From an uncultured Bacteroidales bacterium (GTDB taxonomy: Bacteria > Bacteroidota > Bacteroidia > Bacteroidales > Bacteroidaceae), in NCBI GenBank assembly GCA_902768125.1, contig CACXKA010000003.1, positions 62,001 through 126,000 on the forward strand: DNA of 64,000 bases. Direction: 5' to 3'. Below are positions 51,408 to 61,496 of the stretch, one piece after another. The position numbers were made by a program, and so were the translations under genes. A model generated the notes under the pieces. That model was not told where the DNA came from. It saw only the letters and a list, made by a program, of their open reading frames with translations, and did no database searches. Each line of letters opens with the position of its first letter. Position 1 is the first letter of the stretch.

Positions 51408-52232
51408 TCAGTTGTTTGACTCTTCGAATAATTGCTGATAGAATGCGTTGTATGCCTCGTTGAAGGAATCACCTTCAACAGGGTCTAAGATAGGACGTCC
51501 CAAGGACTTGGCGTATTCGATGATGGATGGGTCAACGTCTTTGTTCTCGATGATGACACCATCGGCAAACTTCACGCCAATCTTCTCCAGCTCGGTGTGT
51601 CCGTAGGCTTCACCACAAATGTCGGCGATGTCAGCATAATGTGCGTCTTTATATTCCACGAACTTGGCATTCTCCACACCAAGGTCTCTCTGGAACTCTT
51701 TGGGAGACACTTCCATCACTACCTTGCAGTCGCGGAAAGAAGGTTCCTCGTTGTATGCTTGCTTGATGTAGAAAGGAGCCAATGCTGCTGCCCATCCGTA
51801 GCAATGGATGAGGTCGGGACGCCAACCCAGTTTCTTGACGGTCTCCAACACACCACGCGCATAGAAGATGGCACGCTCTCCGTTGTCGGCATATTCCTTT
51901 CCCTCCTTGTCGGTGAGGATGCCACGCTTCATGAAATAGTCGTCGTTATCGATGAAGTAAATCTGCATCTTTGCTGAAGTCAGGGTCGCCACCTTGATAA
52001 TGAGCGGGTGGTCGGTGTCGTCGATGATGAGGTTCATACCCGACAGACGGATGACCTCGTGCAATTGGTTGCGACGCTCATTGATGCCGCCCCACTTAGG
52101 TGAGAACGTCCTTATTTCGTGTCCGAGTTCTTGGATGGATTGTGGCAGAATGTGACCTTTCAGGGAACAAGCGTTCTCTGGAACGAAAGGCTCGATTTCT
52201 GTAGTGATGAATAGTACTTTCTTTGCTTCCAT
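51408..52232 (-). CDS. GT5-type glycogen/starch-synthase-like protein (N-terminal domain only)
   Basis: MEAKKVLFITTEIEPFVPENA resembles the ADP-glucose synthase start. ELGHEIRTFSPKWGGINERRN and DLIHCYGWAAALAPFY are typical of the N-terminal Rossmann domain of GT5 synthases. At 274 residues the whole C-terminal donor-binding domain of the roughly 480-residue enzymes is absent. This short form is recurrent in Bacteroidota, so it is probably a family in its own right. Its activity is doubtful. A TACCTTTG -7 box lies at 52270-52277 on the minus strand. Confidence 0.8.
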   Translation of the reverse strand: MEAKKVLFITTEIEPFVPENACSLKGHILPQSIQELGHEIRTFSPKWGGINERRNQLHEVIRLSGMNLIIDDTDHPLIIKVATLTSAKMQIYFIDNDDYFMKRGILTDKEGKEYADNGERAIFYARGVLETVKKLGWRPDLIHCYGWAAALAPFYIKQAYNEEPSFRDCKVVMEVSPKEFQRDLGVENAKFVEYKDAHYADIADICGEAYGHTELEKIGVKFADGVIIENKDVDPSIIEYAKSLGRPILDPVEGDSFNEAYNAFYQQLFEESNN

Positions 52233-52374
52233 TTGTGTCGTTCCTTCCCGATGGATACGGAAAGTTATGCAAAGGTACGAATTTTTCTCGAATTATGGGG
52301 AGATTTTTGGGGAAATTAAGAAAAAATGGCGCTGTCGTTCCACGAAAAAAACGAAAAATGAATAAATTGGCAAG

Positions 52375-52411
52375 AAAAAAAGCTAAGATTAACGATGACG
52401 CCAACCTTAGC
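52375..52411 (-). terminator. Terminator of the aspS-YycJ operon
   Basis: On the minus strand GCTAAGGTT pairs with AATCTTAGC (one mismatch) across a 12-base loop and is followed by TTTTTTTC. Confidence 0.75.
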
Positions 52412-52450
52412 CTTTCTAACTCTAAATAGTAAACGGTAAACCGTAAACGC

Positions 52451-53263
52451 TCACCCCTCACTCAACATATACGGTCCCGTAGGAATCTTTCGACGCAACA
52501 CATCGAGTGTGAAATCCACGCCGGCAATGATGCCATAGCTGCGTAGTACCGACTCCATCGTCTTGCGTGCTAGTTCTGGGTGGTTGTTCTCCTCACTCAA
52601 GTGACAGAGCCAAACATTCTTGAGATTGGGGTGGAAGTTCTCTGCAAGGGCTGTGGCGGACTTCTTGTTCGACAAGTGTCCGTGTCCACTCACAATACGT
52701 TCCTTCAGAATCTCTGGATAACGTCCCTGTCGCAGCATCTCCTCGTCGTAGTTGGATTCGAGAATGAGGTGCGTACTTTTCAGGATGTATTCCTTCACAT
52801 TGTCAGTTACGTCGCCAACATCGGTCATCACCGTGAAGCGATAGTCGCCCACTTCGATGTAGTAGCCTACATTCTCTGAGGCATCGTGGGGTAGGGAGAA
52901 TGCCGTGATGCGGAATGGTCCAATCTCGAACGGCTCTTCCTTGTCGATGTGGTGACGGTTCTCCACAGGAACCTTCACAGAGTTCTGCCAGTTCCTGTCC
53001 ATTCCCTCATGGATGAGCGGTGTGGCATAGACGGGAATGGCATATTCTTTACTGAGTTTACCAGCAGACTTGATGTGATCGGAATGGTCGTGGGTGATGA
53101 GTAAAGCCCGCACCTTTCCAACTTTCATGCCGTACTCCAACATGTGTTTCTTGAAACGACGAATACCAATGCCACAATCAATGACGATGGCATCAGATTC
53201 AGTCGCAAGATAGTAGCAATTGCCGCAGCTGCCGCTCCCAAGGCTGAAAAATGTCAGTTGCAT
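52451..53263 (-). CDS. YycJ/WalJ-like metallo-beta-lactamase-fold hydrolase
   Basis: This 270-residue protein has the MBL metal motif LLITHDHSDHIKSA, followed by SLPHDASENVGYYI, the TDVGDVTDN segment and GHGHLSNKK. The N-terminal FFSLGSGSCGNCYYL is typical of YycJ proteins, which have been linked to cell-wall control and to nuclease activity. It lies 3 bp after aspS on the same strand. Confidence 0.9.
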   Translation of the reverse strand: MQLTFFSLGSGSCGNCYYLATESDAIVIDCGIGIRRFKKHMLEYGMKVGKVRALLITHDHSDHIKSAGKLSKEYAIPVYATPLIHEGMDRNWQNSVKVPVENRHHIDKEEPFEIGPFRITAFSLPHDASENVGYYIEVGDYRFTVMTDVGDVTDNVKEYILKSTHLILESNYDEEMLRQGRYPEILKERIVSGHGHLSNKKSATALAENFHPNLKNVWLCHLSEENNHPELARKTMESVLRSYGIIAGVDFTLDVLRRKIPTGPYMLSEG

Positions 53264-53266
53264 GTC

Positions 53267-55027
53267 TTATTCCTTGGGCAGATTGAGGGCAATGAAGTCT
53301 TCGTCTAATTGTTTTTGATCCACAAACGATGGTGCATCGAGCATCACGTCACGTCCGCTGTTGTTCTTTGGGAAGGCGATGCAGTCGCGGATAGAATCGA
53401 GGCCTGCAAAGATGCTCACCCAACGGTCGAGTCCGTATGCCAAGCCACCATGAGGAGGTGCACCATACTTGAAGGCGTTCATCAGGAAACCAAACTGTTC
53501 CTCTGCCTTCTCGGGTGTGAAGCCGAGAATCTCGAACATCTTTGCCTGCAGTTTGGGGTCGTGGATACGGATGGAACCACCACCCACTTCGATACCGTTG
53601 CACACCATGTCGTAGGCGTCAGCACGAACAGCGGCTGGGTCGGTGTCGAGCAAATGGATATCCTCGTCCATGGGGTGTGTGAACGGATGGTGCATTGCCA
53701 TCAGACGCTGCTCCTCGTCGCTCCACTCGAACATAGGGAACTCGGTCACCCACAGCAGGGCAAACTTGTTCTTGTCTCTCAAACCGAGACGTTCGCCCAT
53801 CTCCAGACGCAATTCGCAGAGCTGCTTCCGGGTCTTCATGGCATCAGCACCACTGAGGATGAGGATGAGGTCGCCTGGTTTGGCGTTCATCTTCTCCTTC
53901 AATGCTTGCAAATCCTCCTGCGTATAGAATTTATCTACCGATGATTTCACACTGCCATCTTCCTGCACACGGGCATAGACCATACCTTTGGCACCAATCT
54001 GTGGACGCTTCACCCATTCGGTCAGTTTGTCGATGTCTTTTCTGGTGTAGGAAGCACAACTTTCTGCACAGATACCGCCAATGTAAGCAGCCTCATCAAA
54101 TACGGCAAAGGTGCCCTTCTTCAACACATCGTCCAACTCCACGAACTCCATTCCAAAACGCATATCAGGCTTATCGGAACCGAAACGCTTCATACATTCA
54201 ATCCAAGGCAAACGGAGAAAATCACCTTCAATCTCCACACCTCTCAACTCCTTGAACAAGTGCTTTGCCATTCCCTCAAAAGTCTGGATGATGTCCTCCT
54301 GCGTCACAAACGACATCTCGCAGTCAATCTGGGTAAACTCAGGCTGACGGTCAGCACGCAAGTCCTCATCACGGAAGCACTTCACAATCTGGAAGTAGCG
54401 ATCGAAACCTGCCACCATCAGCAACTGCTTCAAAGTCTGAGGAGACTGTGGCAAGGCGTAGAACTGTCCTGGGTTCATGCGTGAAGGAACGATAAAGTCG
54501 CGAGCACCTTCCGGTGTCGAACCAATGAGCATAGGAGTTTCCACTTCCAGGAAACCGAGGTTGCTCAGGTAGTTTCTCACGGCGATGCAGAACTTGTGTC
54601 TCAACTCCAGATTCTTGCGGACAGGGTTGCGTCGCAAGTCGAGGTAGCGGTACTTCATGCGAAGGTCGTCACCACCATCAGAGTTGTCTTCAATTGTGAA
54701 TGGAGGAGTGACAGATTCGTTCAGCACATTCAACTCCGACACCTCAATCTCGATGTCACCCGTTGGGATGTTCTTGTTCTTGCTGTATCGCTCAGCCACA
54801 GTACCTGTCACCTGAATCACGAACTCGCGTCCCAACTTATTGGCGCGGTCGCAAAGGGGTGCGTTGGTTTCCTCGTTAAACACCAACTGCGTGATGCCAT
54901 ATCGGTCACGCAAATCAACAAAAGTCAGCGCACCCATTTTTCTCGTGCGCTGCACCCATCCAGCAAGCGTCACCTGCTTGCCAGCATCGGAGAGTCTCAA
55001 CTCCCCATTCGTATGTGTTCTATACAT
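53267..55027 (-). CDS. aspS: Aspartate--tRNA ligase
   Basis: The 586-residue class II synthetase has an N-terminal OB-fold anticodon domain ([25 protein letters not shown]). Motif 2 is [18 protein letters not shown], the bacterial GAD insert follows, and motif 3 is [10 protein letters not shown] near the C-terminus. It charges tRNA-Asp. A -7 TAACTTTG lies at 55058-55065 on the minus strand. It heads an operon with the YycJ-like gene. Confidence 0.97.
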   Translation of the reverse strand: MYRTHTNGELRLSDAGKQVTLAGWVQRTRKMGALTFVDLRDRYGITQLVFNEETNAPLCDRANKLGREFVIQVTGTVAERYSKNKNIPTGDIEIEVSELNVLNESVTPPFTIEDNSDGGDDLRMKYRYLDLRRNPVRKNLELRHKFCIAVRNYLSNLGFLEVETPMLIGSTPEGARDFIVPSRMNPGQFYALPQSPQTLKQLLMVAGFDRYFQIVKCFRDEDLRADRQPEFTQIDCEMSFVTQEDIIQTFEGMAKHLFKELRGVEIEGDFLRLPWIECMKRFGSDKPDMRFGMEFVELDDVLKKGTFAVFDEAAYIGGICAESCASYTRKDIDKLTEWVKRPQIGAKGMVYARVQEDGSVKSSVDKFYTQEDLQALKEKMNAKPGDLILILSGADAMKTRKQLCELRLEMGERLGLRDKNKFALLWVTEFPMFEWSDEEQRLMAMHHPFTHPMDEDIHLLDTDPAAVRADAYDMVCNGIEVGGGSIRIHDPKLQAKMFEILGFTPEKAEEQFGFLMNAFKYGAPPHGGLAYGLDRWVSIFAGLDSIRDCIAFPKNNSGRDVMLDAPSFVDQKQLDEDFIALNLPKE

Positions 55028-55247
55028 ATTTATATATGTGTTACGTTATTTCTTTTGCAAAGTTATGACATTTTTTTGAATTATGGGGTATATATGGGTG
55101 TTTTGAGAGGCGAAAATGGGAAATTTTGGTGTTTTTTGAATTATTTTTTGAGAAAAATGTAATGTTTCAACAAATATTCATATATTTGCACTCAAGAAAT
55201 CAAAAGTTAATCTATAAAATTGTTATTCACATTAAAAACGGACGATT

Positions 55248-55967
55248 ATGAAGAAAATGAAGTTTAGTGTGGTCGTAATGGCAGCACTTATCATCCTCTC
55301 TGGATGTGGTATGAACAACACAGCCAAAGGTGGTCTTATTGGTGGTGGCGCTGGTGCCGGTATCGGTGCTATGGTCGGCAACCTGATTGGTAGAAACGCT
55401 GGTGGTACATTGGCAGGTGCTGCGATTGGTGCTGCTGTGGGTACTGGTGCAGGTGTCCTGATCGGTAGGAAGATGGATAAGATGAAGGCTGCTGCTCAGC
55501 AGGTTCAGAATGCACAGGTGGAAGGCGTGAAGGACAGCAATGGTCTTGACGCTGTGAAGGTTACTTTCGATTCTGGTATCCTCTTCACTTCAGGTAAGTC
55601 TGTTCTCAGCGCTACAGCAATGAACAACCTGAAGGATTTCACCAACAACGTGCTGAAGGCTTATCCTGACTGCGATGTGGCTATCCAGGGTTATACTGAC
55701 AATACAGGCTTCAAGGGTTCTTCTGCAGAGGAGAGCTTCCAGAAGAACATCAAACTGAGCCAGGATCGTGCTGACGCTGTGAAGTCTTATATGTTGGCTC
55801 AGGGTGCAGCTCCTACTCAGATCAAGAGCAGCACTGGTTTCGGTGAGAACAATCCTGTGGCTGACAACTCTACGAAGGAGGGTAAGGCTCAGAACCGTCG
55901 CGTGGAGATTTATCTCTATGCTTCAGAGGCAATGATTAACGCAGCTAACGCTGGTACTTTGCAGTAA
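55248..55967 (+). CDS. OmpA-family lipoprotein with a glycine zipper (YiaD-like)
   Basis: A lipoprotein signal (VVVMAALIILSGCG, Cys about 22) is followed by a glycine-zipper region (GGLIGGGAGAGIGAMVGNL, about residues 30-75). The OmpA C-terminal domain binds peptidoglycan: FDSGILFTSGKSVLS, IQGYTDNTG, LSQDRADAVKSYM and NRRVEIYL. It tethers the outer membrane to the wall. A TATATTTG -7 box lies at 55182-55189. A hairpin separates it from mtgA. Confidence 0.93.
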   Translation: MKKMKFSVVVMAALIILSGCGMNNTAKGGLIGGGAGAGIGAMVGNLIGRNAGGTLAGAAIGAAVGTGAGVLIGRKMDKMKAAAQQVQNAQVEGVKDSNGLDAVKVTFDSGILFTSGKSVLSATAMNNLKDFTNNVLKAYPDCDVAIQGYTDNTGFKGSSAEESFQKNIKLSQDRADAVKSYMLAQGAAPTQIKSSTGFGENNPVADNSTKEGKAQNRRVEIYLYASEAMINAANAGTLQ

Positions 55968-55979
55968 ACGCTTATGTGT

Positions 55980-56015
55980 CAGGTGCAGGACTGATGAAAG
56001 TCGGTCTTGCACCTG
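55980..56015 (+). other. Hairpin between the OmpA-like gene and mtgA
   Basis: CAGGTGCAGGAC pairs with GTCTTGCACCTG (12 bp, one G-T pair) across a 12-base loop, with no T run. It may act as a processing or stability element or a weak attenuator between the genes. Confidence 0.65.
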
Positions 56016-56039
56016 CAACACACAATAAGACGACAAGAA

Positions 56040-56780
56040 ATGGGGAAGTTCTTTTCCAAATTGGGAAACATAGTGAAGTGGATGTTCATCGTCTTATTGG
56101 CGGGAAGTGTCCTGCTTGTGTTGTTGTTCCGCTACCTCCCAGTTTACACCTCGCCTCTGATGTTCATTCGGGCATACGAGCAGGTGAGTAGGGGAGAGAC
56201 CATAAGATGGCACCATTCGTGGGTGCCGCTCGAGGAAATGTCACCAGACTTACCCCTTGCGGTGATGTCATGCGAAGACCAGAATTTCCTCAACCACAAT
56301 GGCTTCGATTGGGATGCCATTCAGAAAGTGATAGACGAACGTGCAGAAGGAGAGCGCTTCCGTGGTGGTTCAACCATCAGTCAACAGACCGCCAAGAACG
56401 TGTTTCTTTTCCCAACTGGCTCTACAGGCAAGTTGGCATGGTTCAGAAAGGGTGTAGAGGCTTATTTCACAGTTTTGATGGAGTTCATGTGGGACAAGCA
56501 GCGCATCATGGAAGTCTATCTGAACACCATAGAAATGGGTGACGGTATCTATGGTGCGCAGGCCGTTGCACAAGAGCATTTCGGCTGCGATGCCAAAAAC
56601 CTCACACGCAACCAATGTGCGATGATTGCTATCACCTTACCAAACCCCATCAGGATGAACTCGGCTTCACCCACCAATTACATGTATCGCCGCCAGTCGT
56701 GGTGCCTTCGTCAAATGAAATGGCTCGGACATTTCCCGACGCGGGAGGAGATGGAAAAGAAAGACGGCGATGGCAGTTGA
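56040..56780 (+). CDS. mtgA: Monofunctional peptidoglycan glycosyltransferase (GT51)
   Basis: From the ATG at 56040 (MGKFFSKLGN) the protein has 246 residues: an N-terminal membrane helix (about residues 10-32) and a GT51 domain with the catalytic Glu in VMSCEDQNFLNHNGFDW. FRGGSTISQQTAKNVFL, RIMEVYLNTIEMGDGIYG and ALTLP-like IAITLPNPIRM follow. It polymerises lipid II without a transpeptidase domain. It is on the same strand as the OmpA-like gene. Confidence 0.95.
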   Translation: MGKFFSKLGNIVKWMFIVLLAGSVLLVLLFRYLPVYTSPLMFIRAYEQVSRGETIRWHHSWVPLEEMSPDLPLAVMSCEDQNFLNHNGFDWDAIQKVIDERAEGERFRGGSTISQQTAKNVFLFPTGSTGKLAWFRKGVEAYFTVLMEFMWDKQRIMEVYLNTIEMGDGIYGAQAVAQEHFGCDAKNLTRNQCAMIAITLPNPIRMNSASPTNYMYRRQSWCLRQMKWLGHFPTREEMEKKDGDGS

Positions 56781-56854
56781 ATACTAAAAGTTGACAGTTG
56801 AATGGGTGAGAAACGAGTGTGACGTGGAAAACATAACGCATGAAAGAAGAATAA

Positions 56855-57814
56855 ATGGAAGATACAATGAGAAATCACAACAAGAAGATGTGGCTGTTCA
56901 GCATTCTGCTGTTCTGCTCTTGTGTGCTGAGAGCGGAAAAGTTTGTGTTCACCACCATTTGGACACCACAAGCAGAATTTGCTGGATATTATGTGGCGAA
57001 AGAGAAAGGCTTCTACAAGGAAGCTGGGCTTGATGTGGTGATTCAGTATCCTTCCTTGACCAGTTCTGTTCACCATCGAATTGAATCCGACGAATGTGAT
57101 GCTGGAATGTTTTCAATCATGTCTGCTATAGACATTATTGCCAGCGGAACTCCTTTGGTGAACATTTTCCAAACTTCAATGAACAGCAGTTACCTCATTG
57201 TGTCGCGATGGGGTAAGAACCCGCTCACACAGAAACGGGATCGTCTCGCTATCTATATGTCGGAACCTAATTATTTGTCTTTCATCATGGATAGACAGAT
57301 GAAGATGAATTTTGAATATGTATTTTTCACGGGAAACATCAATGTGTTTCTCTCTGGTGGTATCGATGCGATGACGGTGGTGAGTTTCAACGAGTATTTG
57401 CTCCTGAAGCAAGCAGGGTTTGAAATGTCGGAAGAAAGCATTTTCCGTTTCAAGGACAATGGTTACAACATTCAAGAGAATGGAGTATATGTGAAGCGTG
57501 AATACTATAACACACATCGTGACCAAGTGAGGCGTTTTGCCGAAGCCAGCAAGAAAGGCTGGGATTGGGCTTACAATCATCAGGAAGAAGCGTTGGACAT
57601 CGTGATGAAGTATGTTCGTGATGCGCATGTGCAGACTAACCGTGTCATTCAGAAGATGATGCTGGAAGAGATATTTCGTTTACAAGTTGATGCCGATTCC
57701 GGCAGACGTGAGTACCGTGTGCGTCCGGAAATGGTGCAGAAGGCAAGCCGTCTCATGAAGGAATTTGGCATGATTGAACGGGAAGTTACCTATGGTGAAT
57801 TGATGGGTAAGTGA
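56855..57814 (+). CDS. NMT1/THI5-like periplasmic binding protein
   Basis: The N-terminus carries a hydrophobic secretion segment (MWLFSILLFCSCVLRAEK). The start may be the ATG at 56855 or at 56867. The mature part begins FVFTTIWTPQAEFAGYYVAKEKGFYKEAGLDV, the NMT1/THI5 pattern for riboflavin/thiamine-precursor-like ligands. No permease or ATPase gene is near; instead the stop is 17 bp ahead of a Cache-domain sensor. It is therefore more likely a sensory binding protein than part of a transporter. The ligand is unknown. Confidence 0.85.
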   Translation: MEDTMRNHNKKMWLFSILLFCSCVLRAEKFVFTTIWTPQAEFAGYYVAKEKGFYKEAGLDVVIQYPSLTSSVHHRIESDECDAGMFSIMSAIDIIASGTPLVNIFQTSMNSSYLIVSRWGKNPLTQKRDRLAIYMSEPNYLSFIMDRQMKMNFEYVFFTGNINVFLSGGIDAMTVVSFNEYLLLKQAGFEMSEESIFRFKDNGYNIQENGVYVKREYYNTHRDQVRRFAEASKKGWDWAYNHQEEALDIVMKYVRDAHVQTNRVIQKMMLEEIFRLQVDADSGRREYRVRPEMVQKASRLMKEFGMIEREVTYGELMGK

Positions 57815-57831
57815 CGAATGAAACAAGAGCA

Positions 57832-59343
57832 ATGATAATAGTTTCCTACATACGACGTTCATTGGCTGCCCGACTCAGTTTTTATGTGGTGGGTGGTGTT
57901 GCGATTCTTCTCGTGACAGCCTTGGGTATTTTGTTCCACTATTCCCGTTTGGCTGTGAGACAAGAAGCAATGGATAAAGCCACCCAGGCATTGGAGAGCA
58001 CGTTGCTGCATACAGACAATGCGTTGCATGATGTGGAAGTGGCAGCCGACAACATGAAGTGGTTGGTGGAGCAACATCTTGACACACCCGATTCCATGTT
58101 CACGCTAAGTCGGAAGATATTGGAAAACTATCCCAACCTTTATGGCTGTTCCATCGCATTTGAGCCCTATTACTATATGGAGAAAGGGCAGTATTTTTCT
58201 GCTTATTCCTATAATGGAGGAGATTCCATCGAGACAGAGCAGGAGGGTAGTGAGGAGTATGAGTATTACTACATGGACTGGTATCTCATTCCCAAACTAC
58301 TCAACAGGCCTTGTTGGATAGAACCGTTCCATGATATGGAAGCTCCGGGCATTGTCGTGGAGGATTACCTCACTTCTTTCTGTCAACCCATTCGAGATAA
58401 AGATGACAGAATGGTGGGCATCCTTTCTGTTGACATGTCGCTGACCACCTTCTCTAGGATGGTGACGGCGGCAAAACCTTTCGCCCACTCTTATAATATG
58501 TTGATAGGCAAGGGAGGCACCTATTTGGTGCACCCTGACACCACGAAGCAATTCTTCGAGACGATATTCACTTCTACACTGGAACAGCCTGATTCTGATA
58601 AGACAGCGTTGGGTAAGGCGATGATTGCAGGGAAAAGTGGATACAAGGTCATGCGTGGTGACAAAGAGGATGAATATGTTTTTTACAAACCTCTTTCCCA
58701 CACGGACTGGAGCGTTGCTATTGTGTGTCCAGAGAGCGACATCTTCGACCCATATTACCGACTGCGGAAAAACCTGATTATCATCACCATTGTCGGACTC
58801 CTGTCTTTGCTTTTCTTCTGTGCCATCATCATTCGTGGCAGCTTGCGACCTCTTAAGAACTTGGGCAAGGCAGCGGAACGAATGTCAGAAGGGCATTTCG
58901 AAGTGGTCGTTCCAGATAGTAAACGACGTGATGAAATCGGACAGTTGCAGCGTAGTTTCTCCAAGATGCAGCATTCTTTGTCCGATTATATCAGCAGAAT
59001 ACACCGCTCCACAGAGATGCTAACTCAACGTAACGAAGAACTGCTCAAGGCCAGCGAACTGGCTAAGGAAGATAACCGCATGAAGACGGCAGTCCTCAAC
59101 AACATGACAGACCAGATGGTGCGTCCGGTTGACATCATAGCAGCGGAGAGTGACCTGATTCGTCAGGAATACAAGAACTATTCGGAGGAGGAGATGGCGA
59201 AACACGTTGACCGCATGCTTGCAAGTACTGAGGATGTCACCAGTCTGCTCAACCAGTTGCTGGATGCCTCTCAAAATACAGTGGATAAAATGACAAACGA
59301 AGCAGGAGTTGATACGTCCGCTGATACGCCCCCGACGGAATAA
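57832..59343 (+). CDS. Cache/HAMP membrane sensor with a degenerate kinase end (no His, no ATPase)
   Basis: I start at the ATG at 57832 (MIIVSYIRRSLAA), giving 503 residues; a GTG seven codons upstream overlaps the previous stop. The layout is TM1, a large periplasmic Cache-like domain (YGCSIAFEPYYYMEKGQYFSAYSY), TM2 near residues 312-332, a HAMP region and a coiled coil. The His-kinase acceptor region reads LNNMTDQMVRP, with Asp427 where the next gene has His427. The chain ends about 75 residues later without an ATPase domain. It cannot phosphorylate itself, so a regulatory partner of its neighbour is likely. Confidence 0.85.
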   Translation: MIIVSYIRRSLAARLSFYVVGGVAILLVTALGILFHYSRLAVRQEAMDKATQALESTLLHTDNALHDVEVAADNMKWLVEQHLDTPDSMFTLSRKILENYPNLYGCSIAFEPYYYMEKGQYFSAYSYNGGDSIETEQEGSEEYEYYYMDWYLIPKLLNRPCWIEPFHDMEAPGIVVEDYLTSFCQPIRDKDDRMVGILSVDMSLTTFSRMVTAAKPFAHSYNMLIGKGGTYLVHPDTTKQFFETIFTSTLEQPDSDKTALGKAMIAGKSGYKVMRGDKEDEYVFYKPLSHTDWSVAIVCPESDIFDPYYRLRKNLIIITIVGLLSLLFFCAIIIRGSLRPLKNLGKAAERMSEGHFEVVVPDSKRRDEIGQLQRSFSKMQHSLSDYISRIHRSTEMLTQRNEELLKASELAKEDNRMKTAVLNNMTDQMVRPVDIIAAESDLIRQEYKNYSEEEMAKHVDRMLASTEDVTSLLNQLLDASQNTVDKMTNEAGVDTSADTPPTE

Positions 59344-59373
59344 GCCTTGCTGAGAAAGAAAAGATAACGCCCA

Positions 59374-61290
59374 ATGAAAAATCCAATTAGACAAATACGG
59401 AATTCTCTGTCCTTGAGACTTGGTCTCTGGGTTCTGTTCTTTGCGGCCATTATCTTCGTCATTTCCATCGGAGTCCTTTATTTCAAATCGCGAGAATATG
59501 TCCGTCAGGATGCCATGCGTAGAGCTTCCCAGGAGTTGAATAACACGGTGTTGCGTGTCATGTCATATCTGAACGAGGTGGAGATTGCCACTATCAATGC
59601 AGAATGGCTTGTCCGCACCCATTTGCAGCCAGATTCGATTGAATCTTATTCTCACCGCGTGATAGCGCAGAACCCAAAGTTCAACGGTTGTTCCATTGCG
59701 TTCGAACCATATTACTTCCCAGAGAAAGGAAAGTACTTCTCTTCTTATTCTTTTCGTGAGGATGGTGTGGTGAAGACAGAACAGGAGGGTAGTGAGGAGT
59801 ATCGCTATTTCGATATGGATTGGTATGTGAGGCCCAAGATGGCGAACAAGCCTTGTTGGGTTGATCCCTTCTTCGATTACGATGTGGAGAATCCTACAGC
59901 AGAGGATATGATCACTTCCTATGGACGCCCTCTCCTGGATAATAACGGTCAGTGCATTGGTGTGATATCGACCGACCTCTCCATCAAGTGGCTTTCTCAG
60001 ACCATTATGGAGAAAATGCCTTCTGAACGTTCTTTCTGTATCATGATTGGTAGTCAAGGCAGTTACTTCATCCATCCTGACACGACCAAGCTGGTGTCAC
60101 AGACCATCTTTACGGATACTGACCCTGACCGCGATGCAGACATCATTGCATTGGGCGACGATATGGTGAAAGGAAAAGAGGGCGTGCGTCAAATAGATTA
60201 TAAGGGAGAGAACTGTTATGTCTTCTACCGTCAGTTGACGCAGACGGGATGGAGCCTGGCTCTCATCTATCCAGAGAGCGAAATCTTCCGAGGCTATAAC
60301 CGACTACTCTACGTCGTCCTTGCCATTGTCATCATTGGTCTTTTATTGCTGCTTTTCTTCTGTCACAAGATTGTCCACAATGCCATCGCTCCTGTGAATC
60401 ATCTGGCAGGTCAGGCACGACATATTGCATCAGGTCATTTCGATGACCGCATTCCACGCAGTAAACGCATTGACGCCGTGGGTCAGTTGCAAAACTCCTT
60501 TGGTGCCATGCAGGAGTCTATATCGGGCTATATCAATGACATTCAGCGAATGAACGCAGAGATAGAGCAGCGCAACCAGGAACTCACCGTTGCCAACCAA
60601 AAGGCACAAGAAGCGTTGGAGAAGAAGACTGCCTTCATGCAGGACTTGACACATCAGGTTCGTACACCATTGAACATCATCATTGGCTTCTCGCAGGTGC
60701 TTCGCATGGGACATCAGGAGATTCCAGATGAGGAGATGGAGACCATCATGGATGCCATGCAGGAGAACACCAAAAACATCAGGGGTATTATCGACAAACT
60801 CCTTGTCGCAGCCCTCTTTGAGAATAAAGAAAGTGTGAAAAGGGATAGCAATGTTCCCTGTAATGCGGTTTGCCGTCAAGTGTTGGGTGAAACCCGCAGC
60901 AAGAATCCTGGTGCAGTGACGCTTCATTTCACTACATCTGTTCCCGACGATTTCACTATCTTCTCTAACAAAAATGTCTTGGTCAAAGTGCTTCAGCAGA
61001 TGCTGGACAATGCAAACCAATTTACAAAGCAGGGCACCATCACCCTTGATTGCCGACCCTCTTCTCCTGAGACCGTTAGTTTCATTGTCACCGATACTGG
61101 TATCGGTATTGATGAGGCTGATGCGGAACGTGTGTTTGAACAATTTACGAAGTTAGATTATTATAGTGAGGGACTTGGGTTGGGCCTTACACTCTGCCGT
61201 TATAGTGCGGAAGGTATGGGTGGCACCTTCACGCTCGATACGACCTACAAAGAGGGTGCTCGGTTTGTCTTAACCTTGCCAATAGCGTAA
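59374..61290 (+). CDS. Cache/HAMP hybrid-free sensor histidine kinase
   Basis: The 638-residue protein is a paralog of the previous gene: the same Cache-like domain (NGCSIAFEPYYFPEKGKYFSSYSF), a second TM and HAMP. Here the kinase core is complete, with His427 in LTHQVRTPLN, an N box in LDNANQFT, and VTDTGIGIDEAD and GLGLGLTLCR in the ATPase domain. No response regulator is fused or adjacent, so the output is off-site. It begins 30 bp after the degenerate paralog, in one operon with the binding protein. Confidence 0.92.
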   Translation: MKNPIRQIRNSLSLRLGLWVLFFAAIIFVISIGVLYFKSREYVRQDAMRRASQELNNTVLRVMSYLNEVEIATINAEWLVRTHLQPDSIESYSHRVIAQNPKFNGCSIAFEPYYFPEKGKYFSSYSFREDGVVKTEQEGSEEYRYFDMDWYVRPKMANKPCWVDPFFDYDVENPTAEDMITSYGRPLLDNNGQCIGVISTDLSIKWLSQTIMEKMPSERSFCIMIGSQGSYFIHPDTTKLVSQTIFTDTDPDRDADIIALGDDMVKGKEGVRQIDYKGENCYVFYRQLTQTGWSLALIYPESEIFRGYNRLLYVVLAIVIIGLLLLLFFCHKIVHNAIAPVNHLAGQARHIASGHFDDRIPRSKRIDAVGQLQNSFGAMQESISGYINDIQRMNAEIEQRNQELTVANQKAQEALEKKTAFMQDLTHQVRTPLNIIIGFSQVLRMGHQEIPDEEMETIMDAMQENTKNIRGIIDKLLVAALFENKESVKRDSNVPCNAVCRQVLGETRSKNPGAVTLHFTTSVPDDFTIFSNKNVLVKVLQQMLDNANQFTKQGTITLDCRPSSPETVSFIVTDTGIGIDEADAERVFEQFTKLDYYSEGLGLGLTLCRYSAEGMGGTFTLDTTYKEGARFVLTLPIA

Positions 61291-61456
61291 CGTTGAGCCG
61301 CGTTCTATAGTACTTTCGTTCGGAAAAACTCAAATATATTTGTTTTTTCTCTCACTTAATCGTACGTTGAGCTGCGCTCTAAGGTACTCTCGTTCGACAA
61401 TAAAAGTAAAAACTTTTGTTTTTCCTTTGTATTGTGCTCACTTAATCGTACCTTTG
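61291..61456 (+). repeat. Duplicated promoter-bearing repeat upstream of the aminotransferase
   Basis: Two diverged direct copies begin CGTTGAGC at 61291 and 61365, and each ends CTCACTTAATCGTAC (61351-61365 and 61437-61451). The second carries a full -33/-7 pair. In the first the -7 reads TACGTTGA and is probably inactive. Confidence 0.8.
61426..61456 (+). promoter_or_regulatory. Promoter of the aminotransferase-LolC/E operon
   Basis: TTTG, 19 bp and TACCTTTG form a full consensus match, about 40 bp before the ATG at 61497. Confidence 0.85.
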
Positions 61457-61496
61457 CACTCGAAAAGGAACAAGAATTATTTTTATCTGATCAGAT

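Noticed and set aside
51408-52232. Truncated glycogen synthase pseudogene
   Set aside because: The same short form recurs, by memory, in other Bacteroidota beside DUF4270 genes, and the frame is clean, so I treat it as an intact short family.
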